Counted from the first letter of the stretch, positions 19,788-29,696 are shown. The stretch: 64,000 nucleotides of DNA from Candidatus Oscillibacter excrementigallinarum (GCA_019118245.1 DWZJ01000022.1:1-64000), one strand, 5' to 3'. Numbers and translations: made by a program. Notes: a model not told the origin generated them from the sequence alone.

Positions 19788-20687
19788 ATGAGCGATCAAC
19801 TGATCCGTGCCATCTCCAAGGATGGCTGTGTAAAAGCCACGGCGGTGTCCACCCGGGACCTGACAGAGCGGGCCCGGCAGATCCACAAGACGCTGCCGGT
19901 GGCCACGGCGGCCCTGGGGCGCACCCTGGCGGCCGCATCCATGATGGGCAATGCCCTGAAGGAGGACGGGGCCAGCGTGACCCTGCAGATCAAGGGCGGC
20001 GGCCCCCTGGGGACGCTGCTGGCAGTGTCCGACAACCAAGGCAACGTCCGGGGAACCGTGGACGACCCGGCGGTGGACCTGCCCCTGCGGCCGGACGGCA
20101 AGCTGGACGTGGGCGCCGCCGTGGGCCGGGACGGCACCCTGACGGTGATCCGGGACCTGAACATGAAGGAGCCCTATGTGGGCAGCGTGGGACTGCTGGG
20201 AGGCGAGATTGCCGAGGATCTGGCGGCCTACTTCGTGGAGTCGGAGCAGATCCCCACGGCCTGCGGCCTGGGGGTGCTGGTGGACCGGGACCAGAGCGTG
20301 CTGGCCGCCGGCGGCTATCTCATCCAGCTGCTGCCCGGCGCCGGTGAGGACACCATCGCCAAGGTGGAGGGCAGCCTGATGGCGGCGGGAGCCGTGACGG
20401 GCCTGCTGCGGGACGATCCTGACCCGGAGGCCATGCTGCGGCGTGCCCTGTCGGATTTCGACCTGGAGATCCTGGAGAAGAGCCCCATCGAATACCGCTG
20501 CTACTGCAGCCGGGACCGGATGGAGCGGGCGCTCATCAGCCTGGGGGCGGAGGAGCTGCAGGCCATGATTGACGAGCAGGGCGGCGCGGACCTGACCTGC
20601 CGCTTCTGCGACAGTGTCCAGCACTTCTCCAAGGAGGATCTGGAGGCCATGGTGCGGGACATTCAGAAAAAAAGGAAAAAAATTTGA
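19788..20687 (+). CDS. hslO: Hsp33 family redox-regulated chaperone
   Basis: GNVRGTVDDPAVDLPLR; C-terminal zinc motif CYCSRDRM...CRFCDSVQHFS. Confidence 0.96.
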   Translation: MSDQLIRAISKDGCVKATAVSTRDLTERARQIHKTLPVATAALGRTLAAASMMGNALKEDGASVTLQIKGGGPLGTLLAVSDNQGNVRGTVDDPAVDLPLRPDGKLDVGAAVGRDGTLTVIRDLNMKEPYVGSVGLLGGEIAEDLAAYFVESEQIPTACGLGVLVDRDQSVLAAGGYLIQLLPGAGEDTIAKVEGSLMAAGAVTGLLRDDPDPEAMLRRALSDFDLEILEKSPIEYRCYCSRDRMERALISLGAEELQAMIDEQGGADLTCRFCDSVQHFSKEDLEAMVRDIQKKRKKI

Positions 20688-20695
20688 ATTTCCAG

Positions 20696-20724
20696 TTGAC
20701 AGACCGGGGTTCTTTGAGTATAAT
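20696..20724 (+). promoter_or_regulatory. consensus promoter of tRNA cluster
   Basis: TTGACA-17 nt-TATAAT. Confidence 0.85.
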
Positions 20725-20755
20725 AACTTTTGCCGTCTGACAAGAGCGGCAATCG

Positions 20756-20832
20756 GGGAGCATAGCTCAGCTGGTTAGAGCACCTGCCTTACAAGCAGGG
20801 GGTCACTGGTTCGAGTCCAGTTGTTCCCACCA
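20756..20832 (+). tRNA. tRNA-Val (TAC)
   Basis: cloverleaf GGGAGCA...CTTACAA anticodon loop...GGTTCGAGTCC...TGTTCCCACCA. Confidence 0.96.
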
Positions 20833-20844
20833 GAGTTTATACAT

Positions 20845-20921
20845 GGCCCGGTAGTTCAGTTGGTTAGAACGCTAGCCTGTCACGCTAGAGGTCGACGGTT
20901 CGAGCCCGTTCCGGGTCGCCA
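20845..20921 (+). tRNA. tRNA-Asp (GTC)
   Basis: GGCCCGG...CTAGC-CTGTCAC-GCTAG...GGTTCGAGCCC...CCGGGTCGCCA. Confidence 0.95.
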
Positions 20922-20924
20922 TCT

Positions 20925-20952
20925 CCCGCGAGATGGAGTTCCATCTCGTGGG
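20925..20952 (+). other. hairpin between tRNA-Asp and tRNA-Phe
   Basis: 12-bp stem CCCGCGAGATGG-AGTT-CCATCTCGTGGG then TCCCTTTTGG. Confidence 0.6.
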
Positions 20953-21006
20953 TCCCTTTTGGGGTTGAGATTCCCCGCCCGCGCCCGGCGGCGCGGAAAA
21001 AGATTT

Positions 21007-21082
21007 GCCCAGATAGCTCAGTTGGTAGAGCAGGGGACTGAAAATCCCCGTGTCGCTGGTTCGATTCCGGCTCTGGGCACCA
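21007..21082 (+). tRNA. tRNA-Phe (GAA)
   Basis: GCCCAGA...GGGGA-CTGAAAA-TCCCC...TCTGGGCACCA. Confidence 0.96.
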
Positions 21083-21085
21083 CCT

Positions 21086-21161
21086 GCGGGCATAGCTCAT
21101 CTGGTAGAGCGCCACCTTGCCAAGGTGGAGGTAGCGAGTTCGAGCCTCGTTGCCCGCTCCA
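21086..21161 (+). tRNA. tRNA-Gly (GCC)
   Basis: GCGGGCA...CCACC-TTGCCAA-GGTGG...TGCCCGCTCCA. Confidence 0.96.
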
Positions 21162-21162
21162 G

Positions 21163-21197
21163 ATGAAGTGCTCACACAGCGCGTGTGAGCACTTCAT
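21163..21197 (+). terminator. hairpin/terminator after tRNA-Gly
   Basis: 15-bp stem ATGAAGTGCTCACAC/GTGTGAGCACTTCAT then ATTTC. Confidence 0.65.
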
Positions 21198-21213
21198 ATT
21201 TCAAAAATAAATG

Positions 21214-21242
21214 TGGACTTTTTTGGAAAGTTCGCATATAAT
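21214..21242 (+). promoter_or_regulatory. promoter of tRNA-Cys
   Basis: TGGACT-17 nt-TATAAT directly upstream of tRNA-Cys. Confidence 0.6.
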
Positions 21243-21258
21243 ATAAAGGAACCCCCAT

Positions 21259-21333
21259 GGTGACATAGCCAAGTGGTAAGGCAAGGGTCTGCAAAACCCT
21301 GATTCCCCGGTTCAAATCCGGGTGTCACCTCCA
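21259..21333 (+). tRNA. tRNA-Cys (GCA)
   Basis: GGTGACA...AGGGT-CTGCAAA-ACCCT...TGTCACCTCCA. Confidence 0.95.
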
Positions 21334-21618
21334 GAGAAATTCCCAGAGCGACCGCTCTGGGAATTTTATTTTTGGCGCCGATGAGATCTGGCTCTATATA
21401 TTAAGCGAAGTGGATGGAGCCATAGGAAATCCGCTCACCATTCACAAGAAATCTGCGAAATTTGGACAAAAATTCATATAGATCGATGAGAAAATTGGCA
21501 AAATCTTTACAAAAACTATACAGGAAACTGAAAAGGAGCTGTGCTATAATAACTCTGAATTAATATTTTTGGGGAGGCCTTCTGCCTTTGGCTGGAGGCC
21601 TTTCTAGAAGGAGCGTAT

Positions 21619-24600
21619 ATGGCACAGACTGTTTCAGATACCTTGCGGCTGGGGGTCGATGTGGGCTCCACCACGGTCAAGACGGTGGTCTTGAATCCTG
21701 CCGACAACAGCGTATTGTTCACCCGGTACCAGCGGCACAACGCCCATCAGGCAGACACCGTCCGGCAGCTTCTGGAGGAAGCGGCCGGACGGTTTCCCCG
21801 TGCGCGCTTCCGGATCGGCGTGTGCGGGTCCGGCGGGCGGCCCATCGCCGCAGCTCTGGGGGCCAACTATGTCCAGGAGGTGGTGGCCAACGCCGCCGCC
21901 GTCCGGGCCCTGTACCCGGAGGTCCGCACCGCCGTGGAGCTGGGCGGTCAGGACGCCAAGGTGATCTTCTTCCACTATGACGAGGCCACTGGGAAGCTCC
22001 AGACCTCTGATATGCGGATGAACGGCAGCTGTGCCGGCGGCACCGGCGCGTTCATCGACGAGATCGCCGCTCTGCTGAACGTGCCGGCGGACGAGTTCGA
22101 GCAGCTGGCCGCCCAGGGAAAGACCGTCTACAGCATTTCCGGCCGCTGCGGCGTGTTCGCCAAGACGGACATCCAGCCTCTGCTGATCCAGGGGGCGGAG
22201 CGGGCCGACATCGCCCTGTCCACCTTCCACGCCATCGCCAAGCAAACCATCGGCGGTCTGTCCCAGGGGCTGGAGCTGACGGCCCCCATCATCTTTGAGG
22301 GCGGCCCCCTGACCTTCAACCCCACGCTGGTGCGGGTGTTCGCGGAGCGGCTGGACCTGAAAGAGGCCGACATCGTCCGGCCGGAGCACCCGGAGACCAT
22401 TGTGGCCAGGGGCACCGCCATCGCCTTGGATGAGCTGTTCCCCGGCCAGCAGGACGCCGTGACGCTGGCCCGGGCCCTGGAGCGGCTGGACGCGGCGCCG
22501 GGCCCGGCGGAGGATACCGCCGGATCCGGAAAGCCCTATTTTGTCGGCGACGCAGAGCGGGATGCCTTCCTCCGCCGCCACCGGGCGGAGCTGCGCCAGC
22601 CGGTGGACGCCACGGATCGGAAGGTGCTGCGGGGATACCTGGGCATCGACTCCGGCTCCACCACGTCCAAGTTCGTCTTCATGGACGAGGACGAGCAGGT
22701 GACGGATACCTTCTATGCCAACAACCAGGGCGAGCCGCTGAAGGTGGTCCGGGAAGGGCTGCTGGCCCTGGCGGAGAAGTATGCGAAGCTGGGCATTCAG
22801 ATCGAGGTGCTGGGCCTGGGCACCACCGGCTACGGCGAGCAGATGCTCTCCGCCGCCTTCCACGCCGACTACCACACGGTGGAGACCGTGGCCCACGCCC
22901 GGGGCTGCCGCCGCTTCTTCCCGGACGCCACGTTCCTGCTGGACATCGGCGGCCAGGACATGAAGGCCATCTGGCTGAAGGACGGCGTGGTCACCAACAT
23001 CATGCTGAACGAGGCCTGCTCCTCTGGCTGCGGCTCCTTCCTGGAGAACTTCGCCTCCACTCTGGGGATGCCGGTGGATCAGGTGGCGGAGGCCGCCTTC
23101 CGGTCCCAGTCCCCGGCGGAGCTGGGCAGCCGGTGCACCGTGTTCATGAACAGCACCATCATCAATGAGCAGCGCAACGGCAAGAAGCCGGATGATCTGG
23201 TGGCGGGGCTGTGCCGGTCTATTATTGAAAATGTATTTACCAAGGTGGTGCGGATCGCCAACGTCTCGGAGCTGGGGGACCGGGTGGTGGTCCAGGGCGG
23301 CACCTTCCGGAACTTCGCCGTCCTCCGGGCCCTGGAGGAGTACCTGGGCCGGGGGGTGACGCTGGCGCCCTATCCCGGCGAGATGGGCGCCCTGGGCGCA
23401 GCTCTCGCGGTGAAGCAGGAGGTGGAGGCCCACGGGTACGCCAACGGCCGCTGCTCCTCCTTCATCGGGTTCGACGCAGTCAAGGACTTTCACTACACCC
23501 GGGAGAGCGGCGTGCTCTGCCCCCACTGCGCCAACCACTGCAGCCGGACGGTCCTGCGGTTCCCGGACGGGGGCTGCTATGTCACCGGCAACCGGTGCGA
23601 CCGGGGCACCGTGGTGACGGAGGGACCTGCTGTCCAGGAGAAAAAGGGCCAGGAAGTGCCGGACCTGTTCCGCCTGCGGCAGGAGCTGCTGTTCAAGACC
23701 TGGCCCGCCGCCCCGGTGCGGGAGGCGCAGAGCGAGACCGTGGGCCTGCCCCGGGTGCTGGAGTTCTGGGACAGTATGCCCTTCTGGAGCACCTTCTTCC
23801 GGGCTCTGGGGTATCCGGTGAAGTTCTCCCACCCCAGTAGCCGCAAGCAGTACGAGAGCGGACTGCAGTATGTGGCTTCGGACACCATCTGCTTTCCGGC
23901 CAAGCTGGTCCACGGCCATGTGCTGGATCTGTCCAAACAGGGCGTGGAGCGGATCTTCCTGCCCTACATCTTACATATGCCGCCGGAGAACAAGCAGGAG
24001 AAGAGTCCCTATGTCTGCCCGGTCATCATGGGCTACTCCATGGTGGTGCGGAACTTCCAGTCCCCGGAGCAGCACTTTCCCGTGCGCTTTGAGACACCGG
24101 TGTTCCACTGGTTCAGCGAGCAGGACCGGAAGCGGCAGATCTGCCAGTACGCCATGGACCACTGCGGCGCCACGAAGCAGCAGGCGGAGGCTGCCTACCG
24201 CCAGGCGGAGACGGCCATCCTCTCCTTCCGCCGTCAGCTGGTGGAGGCGGGGAAGCGGGTCATCGCGGACACCGAGAGAGCAGGCGGCTTCGCGGTGGTG
24301 CTGGCGGGACGGCCCTACCACACGGACCCCCTCATCAACCACGATTTGGCCCGGATGTTCACCCGACGGGGCATCCCGGTGCTGACGGTGGACAGCCTAC
24401 CGGGGCTGGAGAACGCCAATTTGCGGAAGTCCCGGGTGGAGATTACCAACGACTTCCACGCCCGGATGCTCTCCGGCGCCATGGCGGTGGCGGAGCAGGC
24501 CTGCCTGGAGTACGTGCAGATCGTCAGCTTCGGCTGCGGCCACGACGCCATTTTGTCCGATGAGATCATCCGCCTGCTGGGGGAGGGCAGCGGCAAGCCG

Positions 24601-26043
24601 CCTCTGATCCTGAAGGTGGACGAGAGCGAGGCCGCTGGGTCCCTGGGCATCCGGGTCCAGTCTTTCATTGAGACGGTGCAGCTGCGCCGCTCCGCCCAGG
24701 TGGAGTGGACAGCCCTGTCCCGCCCCCTGCCGGAGCCCTACGAGGTGAAGTACCGCAAGGCGGACAAACAGCTGCGGACCGTGCTGGTGCCCAACATCTC
24801 CGCGCCGGTGTCCACCCTGCTGACAGCTCTGATGGACCGGGAGGGCATCCGGGCGGTGAGCCTGCCGGTGGGCGGGCCGGAGCAGATCCGGGTGGGGAAG
24901 AAGTACACCCACAACGACATCTGCTTCCCCTGTCAGATGGTCATCGGCGAGCTGATCGACGCTTTGCAGAAGGGGAACTATCCGGAGGACTCCGTGGCCG
25001 TGGGCATGGCCAAGCTCAGCTGCGACTGCCGGATGGCCAACTATACCGCCATCCTCCGCAAGGCGCTGGACAGCGCCGGATTTGAGACCGTCCCCATCCT
25101 CACCACCGACCCCGGCGACACCAAGGGCATCCACCCCGGCGTGTCCATGCTGGGGGCCCGGTCCGTGCTGATGGCGGCGTGGGCCTTTTCCATGCTGGAC
25201 ATCCTGGAGGAGCTCACCCGGAAGATCCGCCCCTATGAGACGGCGGCCGGTGAGACGGACCGGGTGTTCAACGAATGCGTGGAGAGCCTGGCCGAGGCCT
25301 CCAAGCAGGGGCTTGGAAAGCTGATCGGCGCCTTCCGGCGGTCCATCGAGGCATTCCAGGGGCTCCACTGGGATCGCTCCTGCCGCAAGCCCCGGGTGCT
25401 GGTCACCGGCGAGCTGCTGGTGAACTTCCACCCCGGCACCAACTTCCATGTGGAGGAGTACCTGGAGAAAAACGGCATGGAGGTCATCCTGCCCCGTATC
25501 ACCTACCAGTTCCGCAAGGACTTCCAGGCGTCCATCAGTGAGATCCGGGATTTCGGCGCCCATTTGGCGCCCTATCCCTTTGCCCTGGACGCCGCCGTGG
25601 AGGGCATCCAGCGGTTTTTGGAGCAGATCGCCAAGGCCCATCCCCTGTACCACCGGGCGGCCCGGCCCCAGGAGCTCCACGACGGGGTGAAGGAGATCAT
25701 CCCCAAGACCCTCACCTGCGGCGAGGGCTGGCTGATGGCGGGCGAGATCGCCCACTACGCCAAGCAGGGCGTCCGGTCTTTCATCATCCTCCAGCCCTTC
25801 GGGTGCCTGCCCAACCATGTGTGCGGGCGGGGCGTCACCAAGCGGCTCAAGGAGGAGTTCCCCGGCGTGCAGATCCTGCCCCTGGACCTGGACCCGGACA
25901 CCAGCTATGCCAATGTGGAGAACCGGCTCCAAATGCTCATCATGAACCAGGCCGCGGAGGCGGAAGATCCTGCGGCCAGCGCAGGACCGGCACTGAAAAA
26001 GACCCGGGGTGGCTCTCCCCGTCCGGCGCTGTCTTCTACATAA
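21619..26043 (+). CDS. acyl-CoA dehydratase activase fusion (two BcrAD/BadFG ATPase domains plus DUF2229-like region)
   Basis: two ASKHA repeats (LGVDVGSTTVKTVVL and LGIDSGSTTSKFVFM), two cysteine motifs (NGSCAGGTGAF, NEACSSGCGSFLENF), then GRPYHTDPLINHDL region. Confidence 0.92.
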   Translation: MAQTVSDTLRLGVDVGSTTVKTVVLNPADNSVLFTRYQRHNAHQADTVRQLLEEAAGRFPRARFRIGVCGSGGRPIAAALGANYVQEVVANAAAVRALYPEVRTAVELGGQDAKVIFFHYDEATGKLQTSDMRMNGSCAGGTGAFIDEIAALLNVPADEFEQLAAQGKTVYSISGRCGVFAKTDIQPLLIQGAERADIALSTFHAIAKQTIGGLSQGLELTAPIIFEGGPLTFNPTLVRVFAERLDLKEADIVRPEHPETIVARGTAIALDELFPGQQDAVTLARALERLDAAPGPAEDTAGSGKPYFVGDAERDAFLRRHRAELRQPVDATDRKVLRGYLGIDSGSTTSKFVFMDEDEQVTDTFYANNQGEPLKVVREGLLALAEKYAKLGIQIEVLGLGTTGYGEQMLSAAFHADYHTVETVAHARGCRRFFPDATFLLDIGGQDMKAIWLKDGVVTNIMLNEACSSGCGSFLENFASTLGMPVDQVAEAAFRSQSPAELGSRCTVFMNSTIINEQRNGKKPDDLVAGLCRSIIENVFTKVVRIANVSELGDRVVVQGGTFRNFAVLRALEEYLGRGVTLAPYPGEMGALGAALAVKQEVEAHGYANGRCSSFIGFDAVKDFHYTRESGVLCPHCANHCSRTVLRFPDGGCYVTGNRCDRGTVVTEGPAVQEKKGQEVPDLFRLRQELLFKTWPAAPVREAQSETVGLPRVLEFWDSMPFWSTFFRALGYPVKFSHPSSRKQYESGLQYVASDTICFPAKLVHGHVLDLSKQGVERIFLPYILHMPPENKQEKSPYVCPVIMGYSMVVRNFQSPEQHFPVRFETPVFHWFSEQDRKRQICQYAMDHCGATKQQAEAAYRQAETAILSFRRQLVEAGKRVIADTERAGGFAVVLAGRPYHTDPLINHDLARMFTRRGIPVLTVDSLPGLENANLRKSRVEITNDFHARMLSGAMAVAEQACLEYVQIVSFGCGHDAILSDEIIRLLGEGSGKPPLILKVDESEAAGSLGIRVQSFIETVQLRRSAQVEWTALSRPLPEPYEVKYRKADKQLRTVLVPNISAPVSTLLTALMDREGIRAVSLPVGGPEQIRVGKKYTHNDICFPCQMVIGELIDALQKGNYPEDSVAVGMAKLSCDCRMANYTAILRKALDSAGFETVPILTTDPGDTKGIHPGVSMLGARSVLMAAWAFSMLDILEELTRKIRPYETAAGETDRVFNECVESLAEASKQGLGKLIGAFRRSIEAFQGLHWDRSCRKPRVLVTGELLVNFHPGTNFHVEEYLEKNGMEVILPRITYQFRKDFQASISEIRDFGAHLAPYPFALDAAVEGIQRFLEQIAKAHPLYHRAARPQELHDGVKEIIPKTLTCGEGWLMAGEIAHYAKQGVRSFIILQPFGCLPNHVCGRGVTKRLKEEFPGVQILPLDLDPDTSYANVENRLQMLIMNQAAEAEDPAASAGPALKKTRGGSPRPALSST

Positions 26044-26112
26044 GCGCGGGTGTCGGCCGCATTTCCGGACTCCGGGTAGGAACGCCCGGTGCCAAGGTTC
26101 TGCTTGGATGCG

Positions 26113-26156
26113 AAGAGGGCGGCCGTTCATACAAACGGCCGCCCTCTTGAATTTTT
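26113..26156. terminator. intrinsic terminator
   Basis: 15-bp stem AAGAGGGCGGCCGTT/AACGGCCGCCCTCTT then GAATTTTTGC. Confidence 0.75.
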
Positions 26157-26204
26157 GCTTGTCTGGAATCTCCGGCATTTCCGGAGGCGCGGCCCGGCCA
26201 GCGG

Positions 26205-27512
26205 TCACTCCGCGCGTGCGGGAGGCGTGAGGGCGCTCCTGTGGAGGGCAGAGAGCAGTTCCCGCACCTGCTCCCGGGAGAGGCGGGGCGGCAGCGCACC
26301 GTATAGGCTCCGCTCTACATCGTCCACCAGGATGGCGTATCTGGCCTGCATGGGCGCATCCAGCGCGTCCCGGAGGGGACCCTCTGCCAGACGCTCCAGA
26401 TACTCCCGGGGGGTCTCCTGGCTCTGGCGGCGGCAGCGGCGGCGGGCGCCCCAGCGTTCCAGCTGCAGCAGAGCGGCACGGGGGGTTCCGGCATACCGCA
26501 GCAGAAAGGCCCTGACCCGCAGGCGCTGACCGAGCCGGGAGAGCAGGCCGCGGCGGTCCAGACGCTGCCGGACGAGCCCGTCGTCATCTTCCTCCGGCAA
26601 TCTGATGCGGCTGCGGCTGCGCCAGAGCCAGCGCGCCAGGACAGCTATTCCGGCCAGGACCAGCGCGGCCAGGAACAGGAGCAGCAGCCCTGCCACAAGC
26701 TGAGGGGCGATGGCGGGGCCGGAGACACTCTCTACAGGCAGAACGGCCTCACTGCCGCCTCCGGCGTCGGAGGACATTCCTGCGGACCCGGCGGAGCGGC
26801 CCTGGAAGAGGGACGTCAGGAACCGGAACACAGCGATCAGGGCACCCTGCAAAAAGCTGCCGATGGCCTGGAAGATGGGGATCAGCTCTCCCCTGGCGGC
26901 CAGCAGCAGGGCACAGGCGGCCACAGCCAGCGCGGCCAGGACCGCCGGGATCAGCAGGGCTGGAAGCCGTCCAAATGGAGAGCCGGCGCGGATAGTGTTC
27001 CGGCCGGAGGTGCGCATCCCCACCACCGCTAGCAGATCCAGCAGCAGCAGCGCCAGCAGCACCGGCACCCGGTCCAGCAGCTGTGGGGTGAAGGAGGCCA
27101 CGATCAGATAGAACAGCCCGTACAGGCCCATGTACTCCCCGGCACTGTGGAGGTGGAGGACCGTGACAGGCGTGACGCCCCAATGGTATCCCCGGCACAG
27201 GGGGAAGAGGTACAGGGGCGCCTGAATCACCAGAAGGGGCGGGTAGGTCAGGTCCAGCGTGCGGCTGAGCAGGGGGATCCAGACAGCGCAGAGCAGGGCG
27301 TTCAGCAGCAAAATCTGCCAAAAGCGGCGGGGCTTTCGAAGAAAGAGGGTGTTTCCCGCGGCCATCAGCCCGCCGGAGAACAGAAAACCAAACATGGAGA
27401 AGGGCGGCCGGCCGCACAGAAGCTGCCACAGAATGTCGGCCGTCAGGAAGACGATCAGCAGCTCAGTGGCCAGCGGCAGACACCTGAGGGCAGCGGTCTT
27501 TCCGTGTCTCAT
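26205..27512 (-). CDS. membrane protein with DUF4129-like C-terminus
   Basis: N-terminal multi-TM region, C-terminal basic DUF4129-like segment ETPREYLERL...YAILVDDVERSLYG; operon with DUF58 and MoxR genes. Confidence 0.6.
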   Translation of the reverse strand: MRHGKTAALRCLPLATELLIVFLTADILWQLLCGRPPFSMFGFLFSGGLMAAGNTLFLRKPRRFWQILLLNALLCAVWIPLLSRTLDLTYPPLLVIQAPLYLFPLCRGYHWGVTPVTVLHLHSAGEYMGLYGLFYLIVASFTPQLLDRVPVLLALLLLDLLAVVGMRTSGRNTIRAGSPFGRLPALLIPAVLAALAVAACALLLAARGELIPIFQAIGSFLQGALIAVFRFLTSLFQGRSAGSAGMSSDAGGGSEAVLPVESVSGPAIAPQLVAGLLLLFLAALVLAGIAVLARWLWRSRSRIRLPEEDDDGLVRQRLDRRGLLSRLGQRLRVRAFLLRYAGTPRAALLQLERWGARRRCRRQSQETPREYLERLAEGPLRDALDAPMQARYAILVDDVERSLYGALPPRLSREQVRELLSALHRSALTPPARAE

Positions 27513-28732
27513 AGGCCGCCTCCCGCCCGAAAGGCGTTCAGGTCCAGGACCTGCAGGAGGGGGTGAGACTGCGCTCCCCAGGCCAGCAGGGGGACGCGGT
27601 GCCGCTCCAGCAGCGCGCAGGTGCTGGGGTCCAGGCGGCGGACGTCCCCGCAGATCAGAAAGGCGCCGGAGAGGCTGCGGAGACGCGGCAGGATCTCGTC
27701 CGCCGTGATGGAGGCAGCGGTGTCCGCAGCGGCCAGCAGCATCAGGACCGCGGGCAGCTGCCGCCGGTCCCGGCAGACGGCGAACTGCTCCAGCCGCCCG
27801 GCTGGGCGGGAGATCAGCAGAGACACGGCAACCTCCTCTTCCGTCAGCTGTGCTGCCAGAGAGCCCAGGATTTCCAGGGCGGATTCAAAATTCTCCGGCG
27901 GCAGGCCCGCGAAGGAGGCACCGTCCAGCAGGAATACGGCCCGGCGGGGAGAGATTTTTTCGTAGATGTTCACCATGGCGCCCTGTCCCCGGGCCATCAG
28001 GCGGAAGTTCAGAGACCTGGCGTTGTCCCCCGGCTGGTAGGCGCGGACGTTCCGGATCACGGTCCGGTCGTCCTGAAAGCCACGGGCGCCGGCCTCCAGC
28101 TCCCAGCTGTTGCGCAGGAACCAGCGGGTGGACACGGGGACCAGCCGGGGAAACACCGCCAGCGTCACGGGCCTGGGCAGCGGGATTTCCTTCTCCCGGA
28201 CGCACAGGCACAGGCCGTCGCCGGAGAGCAGCCGGATTCGGTCAAAGGACAGCAGGCCCCGGTGCTCCGCCTGGAGGCGGCCGGTGTAGGACATCCGCTG
28301 ATGTCCCAGCAGGAAGGAGACGTTCTTTTCATAATAAGGCTTCTGCACGGGCCCCTCCGGCAGCTCCACGACCTCCCAGCGGTGCTCCGGCCGGAGGGCA
28401 CCGCCCAGCTCCAGGGGGAAGCGCACTGTCAGCCAGACCAGAGGCAGCCACTTGGGGTTGTCCAGCGTCACCCGCAGGGGACAGGACTCCCCGGGGAAGA
28501 CGCAGCTCCGCTCTGCCTGGAGGGCGGCGGTCACGCCGTCTAACACATAGCGGGCCCAGAGGCGGGCCGCGGCGGCCACGGCGGCGGCCGCCAGAGAGAA
28601 GATGGCGGCGGGCAGCCGCCCGCTCAGGCTGAAGCCCACCCCGCAGGCCGCCAGGGCCAGGATGGAGAGGCGTCCCGTGAACAGGCTGGACTCGGCGAAG
28701 TCCTCTGCGGCGGACTCAGGCGTTCTGACCAT
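27509..28732 (-). CDS. DUF58 domain-containing protein
   Basis: ELEAGARGFQDDRTVIRNVRAYQPGDNARSLNFRLMARGQGAMVNIYEKISPRRAVFLLDGA; start MVRTPESAAED at 28732. Confidence 0.9.
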   Translation of the reverse strand: MVRTPESAAEDFAESSLFTGRLSILALAACGVGFSLSGRLPAAIFSLAAAAVAAAARLWARYVLDGVTAALQAERSCVFPGESCPLRVTLDNPKWLPLVWLTVRFPLELGGALRPEHRWEVVELPEGPVQKPYYEKNVSFLLGHQRMSYTGRLQAEHRGLLSFDRIRLLSGDGLCLCVREKEIPLPRPVTLAVFPRLVPVSTRWFLRNSWELEAGARGFQDDRTVIRNVRAYQPGDNARSLNFRLMARGQGAMVNIYEKISPRRAVFLLDGASFAGLPPENFESALEILGSLAAQLTEEEVAVSLLISRPAGRLEQFAVCRDRRQLPAVLMLLAAADTAASITADEILPRLRSLSGAFLICGDVRRLDPSTCALLERHRVPLLAWGAQSHPLLQVLDLNAFRAGGGL

Positions 28733-29696
28733 GGGTAAGGACCTCCCCGGTCTCCCGGCAGGGCACCTGGGACAGCACGGCCTCCACCACGCTGGCCGCC
28801 TCCAGGCCGGAGAGCGCCGCCTGATGGGACAACAGCACCCGGTGGGGCAGGACATAGCGGGCCAGATACTTCACATCGTCCGGGGTGACATAGTCCCGGC
28901 CGGAGAGAGCGGCGTAGGCCTTGGAGGCCCGGAACAGGTCCCGGGACACCCGGGGGCTGGCGCCGCAGGCCAGCTCCGGCTGCTCCCGGGTGGCCTGGAC
29001 CAGCTCCACGATGTACGCTACCACCAGATCGGACAGGCGGACCTGCCGGATCTCCCGGGTGATCCGGTTGATCTCCTCCGGGGAGAGCAGGGGGCGGAGG
29101 TCCGCAAAGACGGCCCCATCTCCCATGGCCCGGAGCATGGCGGCCTCTTCCCTGGGGGAGGGGTAGCCCATGGAGAGCTTGAAGAGGAAGCGGTCCAACT
29201 GGGCGGCGGGCAGGGCGAAGGTGGTCTCCGTCTCCACCGGGTTTTGGGTAGCCAGGACCATGAAGGGCGGGGCCAGAGGATAAGTGACGCCGTCCACGGA
29301 CACCTGCCGCTCCTCCATGGCCTCCAGCAGGGCGGACTGGGTGCGGGGGATGGCCCGGTTGATCTCATCCGCCAGCAGGATGTTGGTCATGACGGGGCCG
29401 GGGGTGAAGATCATTTCCCCGGTCTTCTGGCTGTAAATGTTCATGCCCACGATGTCCGATGGCAGCAGGTCCGGGGTGAACTGCACCCGTACCATGCCGC
29501 AGCCCAGCACTGCAGAGAGGGCCTTTACCAGCGTGGTCTTGCCCACGCCGGGGATGTCGTCAATCAGCACGTGCCCGCCGGCGAACAGACTGGTGAGCAC
29601 CAGGCGGATCTGCTCACCTTTGCCGATGATGGCCTTGCCGCACTCCGCCTCGATCTGCTCCGCCAGATGGCGGAGCTCTGTGAAGTCCATAGTCAC
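28716..29696 (-). CDS. MoxR family AAA ATPase
   Basis: GGHVLIDDIPGVGKTTLVKALSAVLG; LLADEINRAIPRTQSALLEAMEERQVSVDG; VLATQNPVE. Confidence 0.96.
   Translation of the reverse strand: MTMDFTELRHLAEQIEAECGKAIIGKGEQIRLVLTSLFAGGHVLIDDIPGVGKTTLVKALSAVLGCGMVRVQFTPDLLPSDIVGMNIYSQKTGEMIFTPGPVMTNILLADEINRAIPRTQSALLEAMEERQVSVDGVTYPLAPPFMVLATQNPVETETTFALPAAQLDRFLFKLSMGYPSPREEAAMLRAMGDGAVFADLRPLLSPEEINRITREIRQVRLSDLVVAYIVELVQATREQPELACGASPRVSRDLFRASKAYAALSGRDYVTPDDVKYLARYVLPHRVLLSHQAALSGLEAASVVEAVLSQVPCRETGEVLTHGQNA

Noticed and set aside
21634-23919. 761-aa minus-strand ORF inside the BcrAD fusion
   Set aside because: Antisense shadow ORF; no start context or domain signature.
24397-26208. 603-aa minus-strand ORF inside the BcrAD fusion
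   Set aside because: Antisense shadow ORF with low-complexity composition.
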